The notes under the pieces: generated by a model | Told to the model about the DNA's origin: nothing | Seen by the model: only the letters and a program-made list of their open reading frames with translations | Database searches by the model: none | Position numbers and translations under genes: made by a program | Source: DASZHJ01 sp035280245 | Lineage (GTDB): Bacteria; Pseudomonadota; Alphaproteobacteria; ATCC43930; CGMCC-115725 | DNA: 64,000 nt | Assembly (NCBI GenBank): GCA_035280245.1 | Contig: DATEGF010000366.1 | Location: 62,001 to 126,000, forward strand | Direction of reading: 5' to 3' | Part shown: positions 43,529-53,697 of the stretch, one piece after another | Numbering within the stretch: the first letter of the stretch is position 1 | Layout: each line of letters opens with the position of its first letter

Positions 43529-43556
43529 TATATAGCGCGGCCTGCGCCGGTGTCTA
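43529..43556 (-). promoter_or_regulatory. Possible sigma-70 promoter of the anion permease gene
   Basis: Read on the minus strand: TAGACA (43551-43556), a 16-bp spacer, then TATATA (43529-43534), about 50 bp before the ATG. The -10 lies within the palindrome GCTATATAGC (43527-43536). Confidence 0.4.
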
Positions 43557-43577
43557 CAAAGCGGGCCGCGCCGCCCG

Positions 43578-43997
43578 TCAGCCGGGGATGGCGCTATACG
43601 TCCCGCGTCCAATCGCCACAAGCTTGCTGTTATCGTCATGGATGTCGATATCGACCACACCGACGGTACGTCCGGCGCGACGCACGCGCGCCGTTGCCGT
43701 GAGGCTCGTGTGCGTTGCCGGGCGGAGATAGTCGACGCGCAGGTTGATCGTCGGAACCGGGCCGCCGACCACGAGCGCCACAGCGAAATCCCCGGCAACG
43801 TCGATGAAGGTGGCGATGACGCCACCGTGATACTGACCGGTGCCCTTGCCGCGCTCGAATTCCGGCCGCATCGGCATTTCGAGCACCACGGTCTCATTCT
43901 CGGGCTCGACCGCCTTCGCGCGCATGCGCATGAAGGCGATGAAGGGCGAGTTGTCGAGATACCGCTGCAGGCGCTCGACAGTCAGAGGCTCGCCCAT
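43578..43997 (-). CDS. PaaI-type hotdog thioesterase
   Basis: A 139 aa thioesterase of the PaaI/YdiI group. The pattern GQYHGGVIATFIDVAGDFAVAL matches the active-site helix, with the family's HGG and an acidic Asp nine residues on. PTINLRVDYLRPA and the C-terminal beta strand follow. Likely hydrolyses an aromatic or short acyl-CoA. It is the last gene of the 43.6-56.2 kb unit, 5 bp after the glyoxalase-like gene, which supports a CoA-dependent catabolic pathway. Confidence 0.87.
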   Translation of the reverse strand: MGEPLTVERLQRYLDNSPFIAFMRMRAKAVEPENETVVLEMPMRPEFERGKGTGQYHGGVIATFIDVAGDFAVALVVGGPVPTINLRVDYLRPATHTSLTATARVRRAGRTVGVVDIDIHDDNSKLVAIGRGTYSAIPG

Positions 43998-44002
43998 GGC
44001 GC

Positions 44003-44851
44003 TCAGCGCCCCGGCATGAATTCGACGATCGCGCCCTCGGCGAGACCGGGTCCGATCTGAATTCCGCCGCCACGCTCCTCGAAAACGACGCCTTGGCCTC
44101 GGAGATACCTCGCGGTCGTCGCAAGATCGCTGACGGCGAAGCGCGCCACCGCGACAAACGGCAGCGTGGGTGGCTCGATACGATAGCGCGCCGCGAGCTC
44201 ATTCGCGTCGCTGATCTCGAGCGCGCCGCGCGAGAGCGCGAGATCCTCTCGTCCGATGATCCGGCCGAGCCGCTTGTGTGTCTCCCCGGGTGAGGGCACG
44301 CACAGCACGGCGCCCGCAAGCGCGATGACGCCGTTCGGCTGTGGAAGCAGGGCCGGCTGCCAGAGTACCTCGGGCGTCACCTGCTCGATCAGAAAGAGCT
44401 TCGCCTCGGGAAAGGTGCCGGGCGGCAATCCGACGATGCGAAACCGCGCGGGCCGGGTGCCGCCCGCGACCTGCGGCACGTCGCGGCCCAGATCTCGAAT
44501 GCCGATCTCCGCGCCGAGCCGACCGCCGAGATCCCGCGCCGCCTGACCCGCATCGCGGCAACCGAGCGCCACGAGATGCAGCCCGGCATACCTCTGGAGC
44601 TGCGGCGTCACCTCGCCGGTGTAGCGCTTGGGATCGGTGATCCCGAGTATCTCGAGGTAACCCTCCTTGAACATCGCGCAGTGATTGCCGCTGCCATAGG
44701 GCTCGAGCGGTCCGCCGGGCTTGAGCGGGCCCTTGTGCGAGCTCTCGGGCGTCAGCTTGAACCCGAGCCGCTCGTAAGTCTTCGCGGCCCGCGCGAGGTC
44801 GGGCACGACCACCGCGACGTGATCGAGGAACAAGCCATCACCGGCGCTCAT
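44003..44851 (-). CDS. Glyoxalase-like (VOC-fold) protein
   Basis: A 282 aa protein with two VOC-fold modules, of the glyoxalase-like_dom (PF13468-like) type. It starts FLDHVAVVVPDLARAAKTYERLGFKLTPES, with the first His in LDHVAVVV. GSGNHCAMFKEGYLEILGITDP then gives a second His and a metal-type Glu. The second module (LAGAVLCVPSPGETHKRLGRIIGRED) is weaker. The ATG at 44851 overlaps the acyl-CoA ligase stop (ATGA). Such proteins may be lyases, isomerases or dioxygenases; the reaction is not predictable here. Confidence 0.82.
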   Translation of the reverse strand: MSAGDGLFLDHVAVVVPDLARAAKTYERLGFKLTPESSHKGPLKPGGPLEPYGSGNHCAMFKEGYLEILGITDPKRYTGEVTPQLQRYAGLHLVALGCRDAGQAARDLGGRLGAEIGIRDLGRDVPQVAGGTRPARFRIVGLPPGTFPEAKLFLIEQVTPEVLWQPALLPQPNGVIALAGAVLCVPSPGETHKRLGRIIGREDLALSRGALEISDANELAARYRIEPPTLPFVAVARFAVSDLATTARYLRGQGVVFEERGGGIQIGPGLAEGAIVEFMPGR

Positions 44852-46413
44852 GCGGCGCTCCCGATCTCGGCGCCGAAGGCCGTGACGAGCCGCCGCTTCA
44901 CCTCCAACCGATCCGTCTTGGCGGCGCCGTTGAGGGGTAGCTCCGGCACGAGAAGAATTCGGCGGGGATGCGCGTAGGCGGGACCGTTCTTCAGCGAGAA
45001 CGCCTTGAGGTCCTCGATGGTGGATTTGGCCTCCTTCGCGAGCACCACCATGGCGACGGGAACCTCGCCCTTCGTCGGATGCGGCAGCGGCACCACCGAG
45101 ACGTCCGCGACGTCCGGATGCGTGAGCAGCAGGTTCTCGACCTCCTTCGGATAGACGCTCTCGCCGCCGCTCTTGAACATGTCGTCGGTGCGGCCACGGA
45201 AGAAGTAGAAACCGTCCTTGTCGCGGCTGAAAAGGTCGCCGGTGCGGAGCCAGCCGTCCACCAGCCGCTGCTTGTTCACCTCGGGCAGCTGGTAATAGCC
45301 GGGCGTCACGCCCGGGTTCTTGACCCAGAGCTCGCCGTAGTCGCTTTCCTTGCCCGCGCTGTCGACGATCTTCACCTCGCCTTCCGGCCAGGCGACGCCA
45401 CAGCTGCCGAAGGGCGCCTTCCGCCCATCGAGGGACGGACCGATCATCACCGGACCGCCCTCGGTCAATCCGTAGCTCTCGCCCACGGGCACCTTGAAGG
45501 CTTTGTGAGTCGCCGCCATCAATTCCTCCTGGACCGGCGCCGAGCCGATCTTGAGGCCCTTGAGGGCGGAGAAGTCGAGGGTCTCGATCAGATCCTTCTG
45601 CTGAAGCAGCAGGGTAAACACGGCGGGCACGCCGCCCGTATGCGTACACCGATAGTGCGACAACACCTGCAGAAACCGCCGCGGCTCGAAATTCGGCAGG
45701 AGCACCACGGAGCCGCCGACCGGCAGCATCGGCTTCACCGCGCCCGCCATGGCGTTCTTGTGATAGAGCGGCACCGCCGCGAGCGCGCGATCCTCGGAGG
45801 TCGAGGGCCAATACTTGTTAACGCAGCGGATCCACCAGAGCTGTCCAGCGTGCGTCAGCACGACGCCCTTGGGCCGTCCCGTCGACCCCGAGGTGTACGG
45901 CAGGAACGACATATGATCGGGCGACAGCGCCGGTGGGTCGAAATGCGGCGGACTCGCCTGCAGGGCCGTCTCGTAGCGCTCCCAGCCTGGCGGCGCCGGA
46001 TCGAGTGCGATCTTGGTTGGCAAGCCGGCGGCATCGACCACGCTGATCAAGGCCGGGCAGGCGCCGGGCTCGACCACGGCCGCAACGCAGCCGGCATTCC
46101 GGACGATATAGTCGAGCGTGTCGGCGCCGAGCCTGGTGTTGAGCGGCACCGGGACGATGCCCGCGCGCATGGCGCCATACATGATCTCGACGAACTCGAA
46201 GCGATTGCCGACCGCCATCGCGAAGCGGTCGCCCGGCTTGAGGCCGCGCGCCGTCAGCAGCGCCGCGACGCGGTCGTGCCGAGCGTCGAGCTCGCGATAG
46301 GAGACTTCGCGTGGGCTCGGACCCGAGAGATCGATGATTGCGGTCTTGCCGGGAAAGCGCGGCACTGCCTCGCTGAAGAAATATCCGAGATTGTCGCGCC
46401 GTCGATCCGTCAT
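44848..46413 (-). CDS. AMP-dependent acyl-CoA synthetase/ligase
   Basis: A 521 aa ANL-superfamily ligase that activates a carboxylic acid to its CoA thioester. The P-loop motif is YTSGSTGRPKG. A5-like VGESYGLTEGG, the hinge Asp in GWLRTGDLFSRDKDGFYFFRGRTDDMFKSGGESVYPKEVE and the catalytic Lys in LPLNGAAKTDR are all intact. The substrate pocket does not show a family I can name. Coupled to the VOC protein downstream and 61 bp after the MDR gene. It marks the pathway of this operon as acid-activating. Confidence 0.93.
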   Translation of the reverse strand: MTDRRRDNLGYFFSEAVPRFPGKTAIIDLSGPSPREVSYRELDARHDRVAALLTARGLKPGDRFAMAVGNRFEFVEIMYGAMRAGIVPVPLNTRLGADTLDYIVRNAGCVAAVVEPGACPALISVVDAAGLPTKIALDPAPPGWERYETALQASPPHFDPPALSPDHMSFLPYTSGSTGRPKGVVLTHAGQLWWIRCVNKYWPSTSEDRALAAVPLYHKNAMAGAVKPMLPVGGSVVLLPNFEPRRFLQVLSHYRCTHTGGVPAVFTLLLQQKDLIETLDFSALKGLKIGSAPVQEELMAATHKAFKVPVGESYGLTEGGPVMIGPSLDGRKAPFGSCGVAWPEGEVKIVDSAGKESDYGELWVKNPGVTPGYYQLPEVNKQRLVDGWLRTGDLFSRDKDGFYFFRGRTDDMFKSGGESVYPKEVENLLLTHPDVADVSVVPLPHPTKGEVPVAMVVLAKEAKSTIEDLKAFSLKNGPAYAHPRRILLVPELPLNGAAKTDRLEVKRRLVTAFGAEIGSAA

Positions 46414-46474
46414 GTCGCACCCCTCGAGCGGCCCTCAGTCTTGCAAGATGCCGGGAATTTGTCCAAGCCGCGGA

Positions 46475-47479
46475 TCAGGGCGTCAGCACGATCTTGCCGA
46501 AGGCGCGGCGGTCGATCAGGTCGCGATAGCCCTCGTGGATCCGCTCCAGCGGCAGCTCCGAATGGATCACCGGCTTGAGCCGCCCGTCCGCGATCATGTC
46601 GAGGAGCGCCGCGTGATCCTCGCGCGTCCAACCGTTCGAGCCGATGATGTTGAACTCGAAGGACCAGATGTACCGGATATCGGTCTTGGGATCGTAGCCG
46701 GCGGTCGCGCCGCAGGTCAGCAGCCGGCCGCGCAGGCGCAGGGTGCGGAAGCACTCGGCCCAGGAATCGCCGCCACTGTAATTCACGACCACGTCCATCC
46801 CGCCGCCGCCCTCGTAGGTCCGAGGCTTGCCGTATGTCTTGACCACGGCCTCGACATAGTTCTCGCGCGACGTGTCGATCACACGATCGGCGCCGATCGC
46901 CCTCAGCTTCTCGGCCTTGTCCGCCGAGCTTGTCACCGCCACCACGTGGCAGCCCGCGAGTTTCGCGAGCTGCACGCAGCAGGTGCCGACGCCGCCGCTG
47001 GCGCCGAGGATCAGCACTTTCTCGCCGGCCTGGATCTGGCCCCGCGTGTACATCATGCGGATTGCCGCGCCGTAGGCCGTCGGGAGGCAGGCCGCCTGCA
47101 CGTGGGTCACGTTGTCGGGAACCGGCAGCAGCCACTCCGGCTCGACCGTGATGAGCTCACAGGCCCCACCGCGCAGCGTCTCGCCCATCATGCCAGGCTT
47201 GCGGTTCGGCATCACCGCCACTCGGGCGCCGACTTTCCAGCGCGCGCGATCGACCTCGAGGCCGAGCTCGACGATCTCGCCGGACACGTCGGCGCCGGGG
47301 ATCATCGGCATCGGCGTGCGCAGACCGGGAATGCCGCGGAGGATCATGGGGTCGAAGCCGTTGAGGCTCACCGCCCTGACGCGCACGAGGCACTCGCCCG
47401 GCGCGGGCCGCGGCGCCGGAACGTCCTCGATGTGAATGTTCTCGAGCGGACCGTGCGCGTGGAAAACCACGGCTTTCAT
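46475..47479 (-). CDS. MDR-family alcohol dehydrogenase / quinone oxidoreductase
   Basis: A 334 aa medium-chain reductase. It starts KAVVFHAHGPLENIHIEDVPAPRPAPGECLVRV, with NGFDPMILRG in place of the catalytic zinc Cys-His motif (lacking the usual Cys). The nucleotide-binding motif is GASGGVGTCCVQLAKLAG. Absence of the zinc ligands points to a zinc-free quinone reductase or enoyl reductase rather than an alcohol dehydrogenase. GGAGG is 6 nt before the ATG at 47479. It lies 16 bp downstream of the flavoprotein gene. Confidence 0.9.
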   Translation of the reverse strand: MKAVVFHAHGPLENIHIEDVPAPRPAPGECLVRVRAVSLNGFDPMILRGIPGLRTPMPMIPGADVSGEIVELGLEVDRARWKVGARVAVMPNRKPGMMGETLRGGACELITVEPEWLLPVPDNVTHVQAACLPTAYGAAIRMMYTRGQIQAGEKVLILGASGGVGTCCVQLAKLAGCHVVAVTSSADKAEKLRAIGADRVIDTSRENYVEAVVKTYGKPRTYEGGGGMDVVVNYSGGDSWAECFRTLRLRGRLLTCGATAGYDPKTDIRYIWSFEFNIIGSNGWTREDHAALLDMIADGRLKPVIHSELPLERIHEGYRDLIDRRAFGKIVLTP

Positions 47480-47495
47480 GGGCATCCTCCGATTT

Positions 47496-49028
47496 TCATT
47501 GTGGGCTCTCCGCGGCGGCCTCGCGTCCGGCGATACGCCCGCCGACGAAGCACTCCGCGAGATTGCCGCCGGACATGTAAAGGTGTCCGAACACGCTGCC
47601 GAGCTCGCCGGCGGCGTAGAGGCGCGGGATTGGCGCGCCGAACGCATCGACGACGCGTTGCCGCTCATCGTGGCGTGGCCCGCCCTGGGTGTTGGAGACG
47701 ACGGGCCAGAGCCGCGCCGCGTAGAGGGGCGGGCCGCCAAGCGCCATCATGCTGCTGGCGGGACGGCCGAACTCTGGATCGTTTTCACGGGCGCAGGCCT
47801 GGTTCCAGCGCGCGATGGTGTCGGCGAGGACCGCAGCATTAACGTTCATCAGCCGAGCCAACTCCGCGGCGCTCTCTGCGCGCTGCACGATGCCGAGCTT
47901 GATCTCGGCCGCATTGTCGGGGCTCCAGTCGAAGCTTACGGCGGGATCGTTGTACGTCGGGCGACCCAGCGGATAGCGCTTGCGGCCGGCCTCATCCGTG
48001 ATCAGCCAGCAGGGGATTCGGTCATAGCGCTGATGGTTGGCGTCATAGGGCTCGAGGGGCCGCGCGCCGGTGTCCTGTAGATAAGGCGGATACTCGTTCA
48101 TGAACCGCCGACCGGCACGATCGACCACGATCCAGGTCATTACGACATCGCCGCGCGGACCTTCGCCGGGGAGCCAATCCGGCAGTCGCTTGGTGCGGAC
48201 GCCGTAGGGATAGGCGGCATCGGGATGCTGGAAGCCGTAGGACCCGTGGTAGTGCCACATGTGCCAGAGGTCGGCGCCCAGCTCCTGCGCCATGCGGACG
48301 CCATCGCCGGTGTTGCCGCGCACTGCCGCGGACAGCACCGGTTTGCCCTGCCAGAATTGCGCTTGCATCTCCGGGCTCGCCTCGAAGCCGCCGCAGGCCA
48401 GGATCACGCCGCGCTTCGCATGAATCGAACGCAAGCGGCCGTCGCTCTCGATTTGCACGCCGCGCACGACGCCCCGGGCATCGGCGAACAGTCGGCGCGC
48501 GGGCGTCTCGGTGCGCACCTGGATGCTCCGTCGGCGGAGATTGTCCTGCAGCACGCGGAACAGCAGCGCGCCCGGTTTCGACCCGCGCACGTGCGGATAG
48601 TCGCGCGCGGGATCGATACCGGGGATGTCGTCGACATAGACGAAACCAAAGGTGCGGTGGCCCGCGAAGGGATAATTGCCGGCGGCCTTGCGCCGCGAGA
48701 TCACGGCACTGCTCTCGCTCCCGAGCGCTCGCACGAATGCCTCGACCTCGGTCATGCCATTGGCGAGGGTTCGCAGGACCGGATCGGGCGTCGTGGCGCC
48801 ATTGGTCTCGCGGAGATAGTCGAAGGCTGCGTCCGCGTCGTCCGCCACGCGTACGCCACCCGCGGAGCAAACGGAGATGCCGCCGGGTTCCCGCATCTTC
48901 TCGATGAGGATCACGCGGGCACCGGCGTCATGTGCGCTCAGCGCGGCAACCGCGCCGGCATAGCCGCAGCCGATGACGACGACGTCCGTCTCCTCGTCCC
49001 AAGTCTCAGGCAAGGCAAGGCGCGGCAT
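47496..49028 (-). CDS. FAD-dependent oxidoreductase (fumarate reductase/ketosteroid dehydrogenase-like)
   Basis: A 510 aa flavoprotein of the FAD_binding_2 family. The N-terminal dinucleotide motif is VVVIGCGYAGAVAALSAHDAGARVILIEK. GISVCSAGGVRV and GVILACGGFEASPEM follow, and the C-terminal FAD site is LYAAGELGSVFGHLYMSGGNLAECFVGGRIAG. Family members dehydrogenate or reduce C-C bonds (fumarate, ketosteroids, urocanate). No signal peptide or heme motif, so cytoplasmic. Its place in the operon suggests it desaturates or reduces the imported compound. Confidence 0.9.
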   Translation of the reverse strand: MPRLALPETWDEETDVVVIGCGYAGAVAALSAHDAGARVILIEKMREPGGISVCSAGGVRVADDADAAFDYLRETNGATTPDPVLRTLANGMTEVEAFVRALGSESSAVISRRKAAGNYPFAGHRTFGFVYVDDIPGIDPARDYPHVRGSKPGALLFRVLQDNLRRRSIQVRTETPARRLFADARGVVRGVQIESDGRLRSIHAKRGVILACGGFEASPEMQAQFWQGKPVLSAAVRGNTGDGVRMAQELGADLWHMWHYHGSYGFQHPDAAYPYGVRTKRLPDWLPGEGPRGDVVMTWIVVDRAGRRFMNEYPPYLQDTGARPLEPYDANHQRYDRIPCWLITDEAGRKRYPLGRPTYNDPAVSFDWSPDNAAEIKLGIVQRAESAAELARLMNVNAAVLADTIARWNQACARENDPEFGRPASSMMALGGPPLYAARLWPVVSNTQGGPRHDERQRVVDAFGAPIPRLYAAGELGSVFGHLYMSGGNLAECFVGGRIAGREAAAESPQ

Positions 49029-49032
49029 GAGA

Positions 49033-49794
49033 TCAGCCCTTGAGGTCGGGATAGAGCGCGACCAACCCTTCGATCAGCTCGCGCGCCATTTCCGCCAATA
49101 GCGTGCGACCTTTCTCGGCGGTGGCCAACGTGGGGTCGCCGCGCACCCCGCTGCGGCTGTAGTCGGGTCCATCAGCGGGATCGCCGCTGAAGCGGACCGG
49201 CCGCCGGAACACGGTCTTGGGCTCACCGAGCATGTTCCCGTAGTCCTCGACGGCGCGGTCCATATGGACGAGGCTCGGCTCGATCGCGAGGACCATCGAG
49301 GTTTCCCACTCGTCGCCGTGGCCGCCGAGTTTTTGACTGCCGCTCGCGAGTACTTGTATGCCGAGCTGGCGCATGTCGGCGACGGCAATGCGCATGCCGG
49401 TCGAGGCCAGGAGGTCGCGCACGACGATCTGCAATGGCTCCTCCGTCGAGACGCCGGTGTTGACGACGGCGATCCGTCGCGCTCCGTCGGCAATCAGCTT
49501 GCTCAACAATTCGCGCATGACCGCGGCAAAAGTCTCCGCGGAGAGATGCTGGCTCCCAGGATAGCGGGTGAAAGCGGGGTAGTAGCCGTGCGATACGATC
49601 GGCGCAACCAGCACCGGCAGGGCGGCCGCGACGCGCCGGGCAAGCTCCCGCGCTACCAGCCAGTCCGTCCTCATGGGGAGATGGTGGCCGTGCTCTTTCG
49701 CGATCGCGCCCACGGGTACAAACACCAGGGCGCCGGCTTTGAGGCGCGCCTCCACCTCGGGCCAGGTCAGGTCCTCGAGCCAGGCACCTCTCAC
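49033..49794 (-). CDS. Creatininase-family amidohydrolase-like protein, divergent metal site
   Basis: A 253 aa protein of the creatininase fold, whose members hydrolyse cyclic amides and formamides. The opening LTWPEVEARLKAGALVFVPVGA, HGHHLPMRTDWLVA (with the Asp ligand) and GGHGDEWETSMVLAIEPSLV are clear. Two metal motifs differ from creatininase: ExHG reads KEHG, and NGHxxN reads NTGVST, so a His ligand is missing. I recall a subfamily sharing these changes. The start is GTG at 49794, overlapping the hydrolase stop (GTGA). Confidence 0.85.
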   Translation of the reverse strand: MRGAWLEDLTWPEVEARLKAGALVFVPVGAIAKEHGHHLPMRTDWLVARELARRVAAALPVLVAPIVSHGYYPAFTRYPGSQHLSAETFAAVMRELLSKLIADGARRIAVVNTGVSTEEPLQIVVRDLLASTGMRIAVADMRQLGIQVLASGSQKLGGHGDEWETSMVLAIEPSLVHMDRAVEDYGNMLGEPKTVFRRPVRFSGDPADGPDYSRSGVRGDPTLATAEKGRTLLAEMARELIEGLVALYPDLKG

Positions 49795-50873
49795 AACCAG
49801 CGCTCCAGGAACTTGCGCACGTCAGCGCCCCAGATCTGCCCACCGCGGCTCTCGAACAGGTGCCCCTCCTCGCGCGTCAGACCCCATTGCGGATAGATCT
49901 TGGACTCCACCACCTTGCCGCTGCCTTCGAGCGACTGCGCCAAGGCCAGCGTCGGGCCAATGCTGTAGTCGTTCGCGGCCTGGATAAAGAAAACAGGGTG
50001 GCTCAATTCCTTCGCGGCGGCGAGCATGTGGGTGCGGAGCGCCGGCGTGCGCTCCCAGTTCATCGCGGCGCCCGCGAATTCCACGGCGCACCGGAAGCGA
50101 TCGGATTTCGCTGCTGAGAGCAGCGTGGTGATGCCACCGAAGGAGCTTCCCATGACCCCAATGTGCTCAGGCACGATATCGGGATGCGTCAGCAGCATAT
50201 GGAGTGCCGCCACGATATCGTCGGACTCGTGGTCGAGCCGTTGGACGAGCTGGCTGTCGTACTCGGTGGTGCCAAATTCCGCCGAGACGTCCGTGCGCCA
50301 CGGAGTGCCCGGTGACTTGCCGTAGCCGCGGCGATGCGGCAGGAAGGAGGCGATGCCCCAGCTCATGAGCAGTGCGCCGGTGCCGGGCCGACAGGCGTCC
50401 TGCGTGCCCTGCGTCATCCCGCTGCCATGGTTGGTGATCATGCAGGGGAAGGGGCCGGGGCCCGGTGGACGGTAGAGATATCCGACGAGCTCCAGATCGG
50501 CGCTCCGAAACCGGATCTCTTCCGGCGCGATCGCGAGATCGACCAGGTCGCGGTCGCCGCTCCAATGCGTCTCGCCCATGCCGACGTCGCGCTCGATGCA
50601 GCGCTCGAAGCGCACGATCAGCTCGCGCATCTCCGCGCGCACAGCCTCGAACTCCGTACTGGCCGCGCGTGCTGCGAGATCGGCGTCGTGCTCGGCGTCG
50701 CCGGCGAAGGCGCATTCCCACGTCACATCGGGTCCGTCGCCGCTCGCCTTCGCCCGGACTTTGCCCGCCTGCAGGCCGAGGGCGATGCGCACCAGGCAGG
50801 CGCGCCGGCGCGCCGTGAGCACTTGCTCGGCAAGACCCGGTTTCGCGTAGTAGTGCGTTCGCTCGACAATCAT
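49791..50873 (-). CDS. Alpha/beta hydrolase (dienelactone hydrolase type) with extra N-terminal domain
   Basis: A 360 aa protein. Residues about 115-360 form an alpha/beta hydrolase: oxyanion region NHGSGMTQG, nucleophile Ser244 in GSSFGG, and probable triad Asp302 (ANDYS) and His338 (EEGHLF). Residues 1-105 are a separate module (IVERTHYYAKPGLAEQVLTARR ...) that looks like a small dimeric alpha-beta (ferredoxin-like, NIPSNAP/EthD type) domain; this fusion is uncommon. First catabolic gene after dppF in the unit. It may cleave an ester, lactone or C-C bond. Confidence 0.85.
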   Translation of the reverse strand: MIVERTHYYAKPGLAEQVLTARRRACLVRIALGLQAGKVRAKASGDGPDVTWECAFAGDAEHDADLAARAASTEFEAVRAEMRELIVRFERCIERDVGMGETHWSGDRDLVDLAIAPEEIRFRSADLELVGYLYRPPGPGPFPCMITNHGSGMTQGTQDACRPGTGALLMSWGIASFLPHRRGYGKSPGTPWRTDVSAEFGTTEYDSQLVQRLDHESDDIVAALHMLLTHPDIVPEHIGVMGSSFGGITTLLSAAKSDRFRCAVEFAGAAMNWERTPALRTHMLAAAKELSHPVFFIQAANDYSIGPTLALAQSLEGSGKVVESKIYPQWGLTREEGHLFESRGGQIWGADVRKFLERWL

Positions 50874-50882
50874 GACATGGCC

Positions 50883-51844
50883 TCAACCTGGGAAATGACA
50901 ACGCACCCAGCGCCCCGGCTCCGCCTCGCGGAAGGCAGGGACGGTTGTCCGGCATTCGGCGCCGGCGCGCGGGCAGCGTGGGTGGAAATGGCAGCCAGAG
51001 GGTGGATCGATCGGGCTCGGCACCTCGCCCGGCGCCGCCACCTCGCGCGAGCGGCGTCGCGGGTCCGGTTGGGGCACGGCGGCGAGCAGCGCGTGCGTAT
51101 AGGGATGGAGTGGCCGCGCGAAGATCGCGGGCTCGTCCGCGAGCTCGATCAACCGCCCGAGATACATCACCGCGACCCGGTGGCTCACGTGGCGCACGAC
51201 CGCCAGATTGTGCGAGATGAACAAGAGCGCGAGACCGAGCCGGCGCTGCAGCTCACCCAGTAGATTCAAGATCTGGGCCTGGACGGAGACATCGAGCGCG
51301 GAGACGGCCTCGTCGCAGACGATCAGTTTAGGCTCGAGCGCGAGCGCGCGGGCGATCCCGATGCGCTGGCGCTGACCGCCGCTGAAGGCGTGAGGATAGC
51401 GGCGTGCAGCATCCGCGGGTAGGCCGACGGTCTCGAGAAGGGCCGCGGCCTGTCGCCGCCGCTCGGACGCAGGGACCCCGAAATTGCGCAACGGCTCCGC
51501 CACGATCTCGCCCACACGCATGCGCGGATTGAGCGACGAGAACGGATCCTGGAAGATCGCCTGGAACTGCCGGCGCAGCGGGCGCAGCTCCCGCTCTCCG
51601 AGGTGGCTGATGTCGCGCCCCTCGAAGCGGATCGTGCCGGCGCTGGGCTCGAGCAGCCTCAGCGCGAGGCGCGCGAGCGTCGTCTTTCCGCAGCCGCTTT
51701 CGCCCACGAGGCCCAAGGTCTGACCTGGCGCCAGCGCCAGCGTTACTTCGTCCACGGCGCGCAGGCGCGCCGCGCCGCGCGTCAGCATCGAGCCACCCGT
51801 GCTGAAATCGCGGCTGACCCGATCGAGCTCGAGAAGGGCCGGAC

Positions 51845-51848
<4 letters not shown>
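50883..51848 (-). CDS. Dpp-type importer 2, ATP-binding protein DppF
   Basis: A 321 aa ATPase with Walker A GESGCGKTT, FQDPFSSLNPRM, signature FSGGQRQRI and Walker B LIVCDEAVSALD. The Walker B-adjacent DEAVSALD replaces the more common DEPVSALD. The C-terminal cysteines (GCHFHPRCPRAGAEC) are present. The ATG at 51848 overlaps the dppD stop (ATGA). Nine bp separate it from the hydrolase gene, so transporter and enzymes are probably on one mRNA. Confidence 0.92.
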
Positions 51849-52830
<982 letters not shown>

Positions 52831-52834
<4 letters not shown>

Positions 52835-53697
52835 CGGTCCCTCGCGCGGGGATCGAGCAGGTCGCGGAGCCCGTCGCCCAGCAGGTTGAAGCCGAGGATC
52901 GTGACGCCCAGCACAGTGCTCGCGGAAATCGCCAGTGAAGGATCGGTGCGCAGGACCGTGAGCCCATCACGGATCATCCCGCCCCAGCTCGGCGTCGGCT
53001 CCTGCACGCCGAGCCCGAGGAAGCTCAGCGTCGCCTCGGCCGTGATGATGAAGCCCACGCCGATCGAGGCCCGCACGATCAGCGGCGCCACGATGTTCGG
53101 CAGGAAATGCCGCAGCATGATCGCGGTCGGCCGCGTGCCGCTGGCGACGGCGGCCTCGACGAAGGCCTCGTGTCGCAGGCTCAGGACAAGCGATCTCGCG
53201 AGGCGGGCGATGCCCGGCCACCACGTGATCGCGAGCGCGAGGACCACGGTGACGACGCCCGGTCCCAGTACGGCGGCGAGCAGGATCGCGAAGATGAGCT
53301 CTGGAAAAGCCAGGATGATGTCGGCCGCCCGCATGGCGACGGTGTCGATCCATCCACCGAGATAGGCGGCCACCATACCCACGGCGGTTCCGAAGGCGAG
53401 CGTCAGGGTGAGCACCGCCGCGGCGACGCCGAGCGAGACACGGGCACCCACGAGAATGCGGCTGAGGATGTCGCGACCGAGAGCATCGAGGCCCAGCCAA
53501 TGCTCCGCATCGGGATCGCCCCAGACCAGCAGCATATTGGTATCGGTGTAGGAATGCGGGGCGAGCGCCGTGGCGAACAGCGCCGTCAGGACGGCGATAG
53601 CGACGAGCGTGCCGCCGATCACGGCATTGCGATTGCCCAGGAACCGGCGGCGGAATTCGCCGCTCTCCTTCGGCGGCGCGATCTCGAGCGTGGTCAT
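52831..53697 (-). CDS. Dpp-type importer 2, permease DppC
   Basis: A 288 aa permease. The N-terminal helix is NAVIGGTLVAIAVLTALFATALAPH, then HWLGLDALGRDILSRILVGARVSL, the coupling loop EAAVASGTRPTAIMLRHFLPN, and FLGLGVQEPTPSWGGMI. It ends FNLLGDGLRDLLDPRARDR. The ATG at 53697 overlaps the dppB stop. An open frame continues upstream but is out of register with the real dppB. Confidence 0.93.

Noticed and set aside
46475..47479. Zinc-dependent alcohol dehydrogenase
   Set aside because: The catalytic and structural zinc cysteines are absent, so it is called a zinc-free MDR reductase instead.
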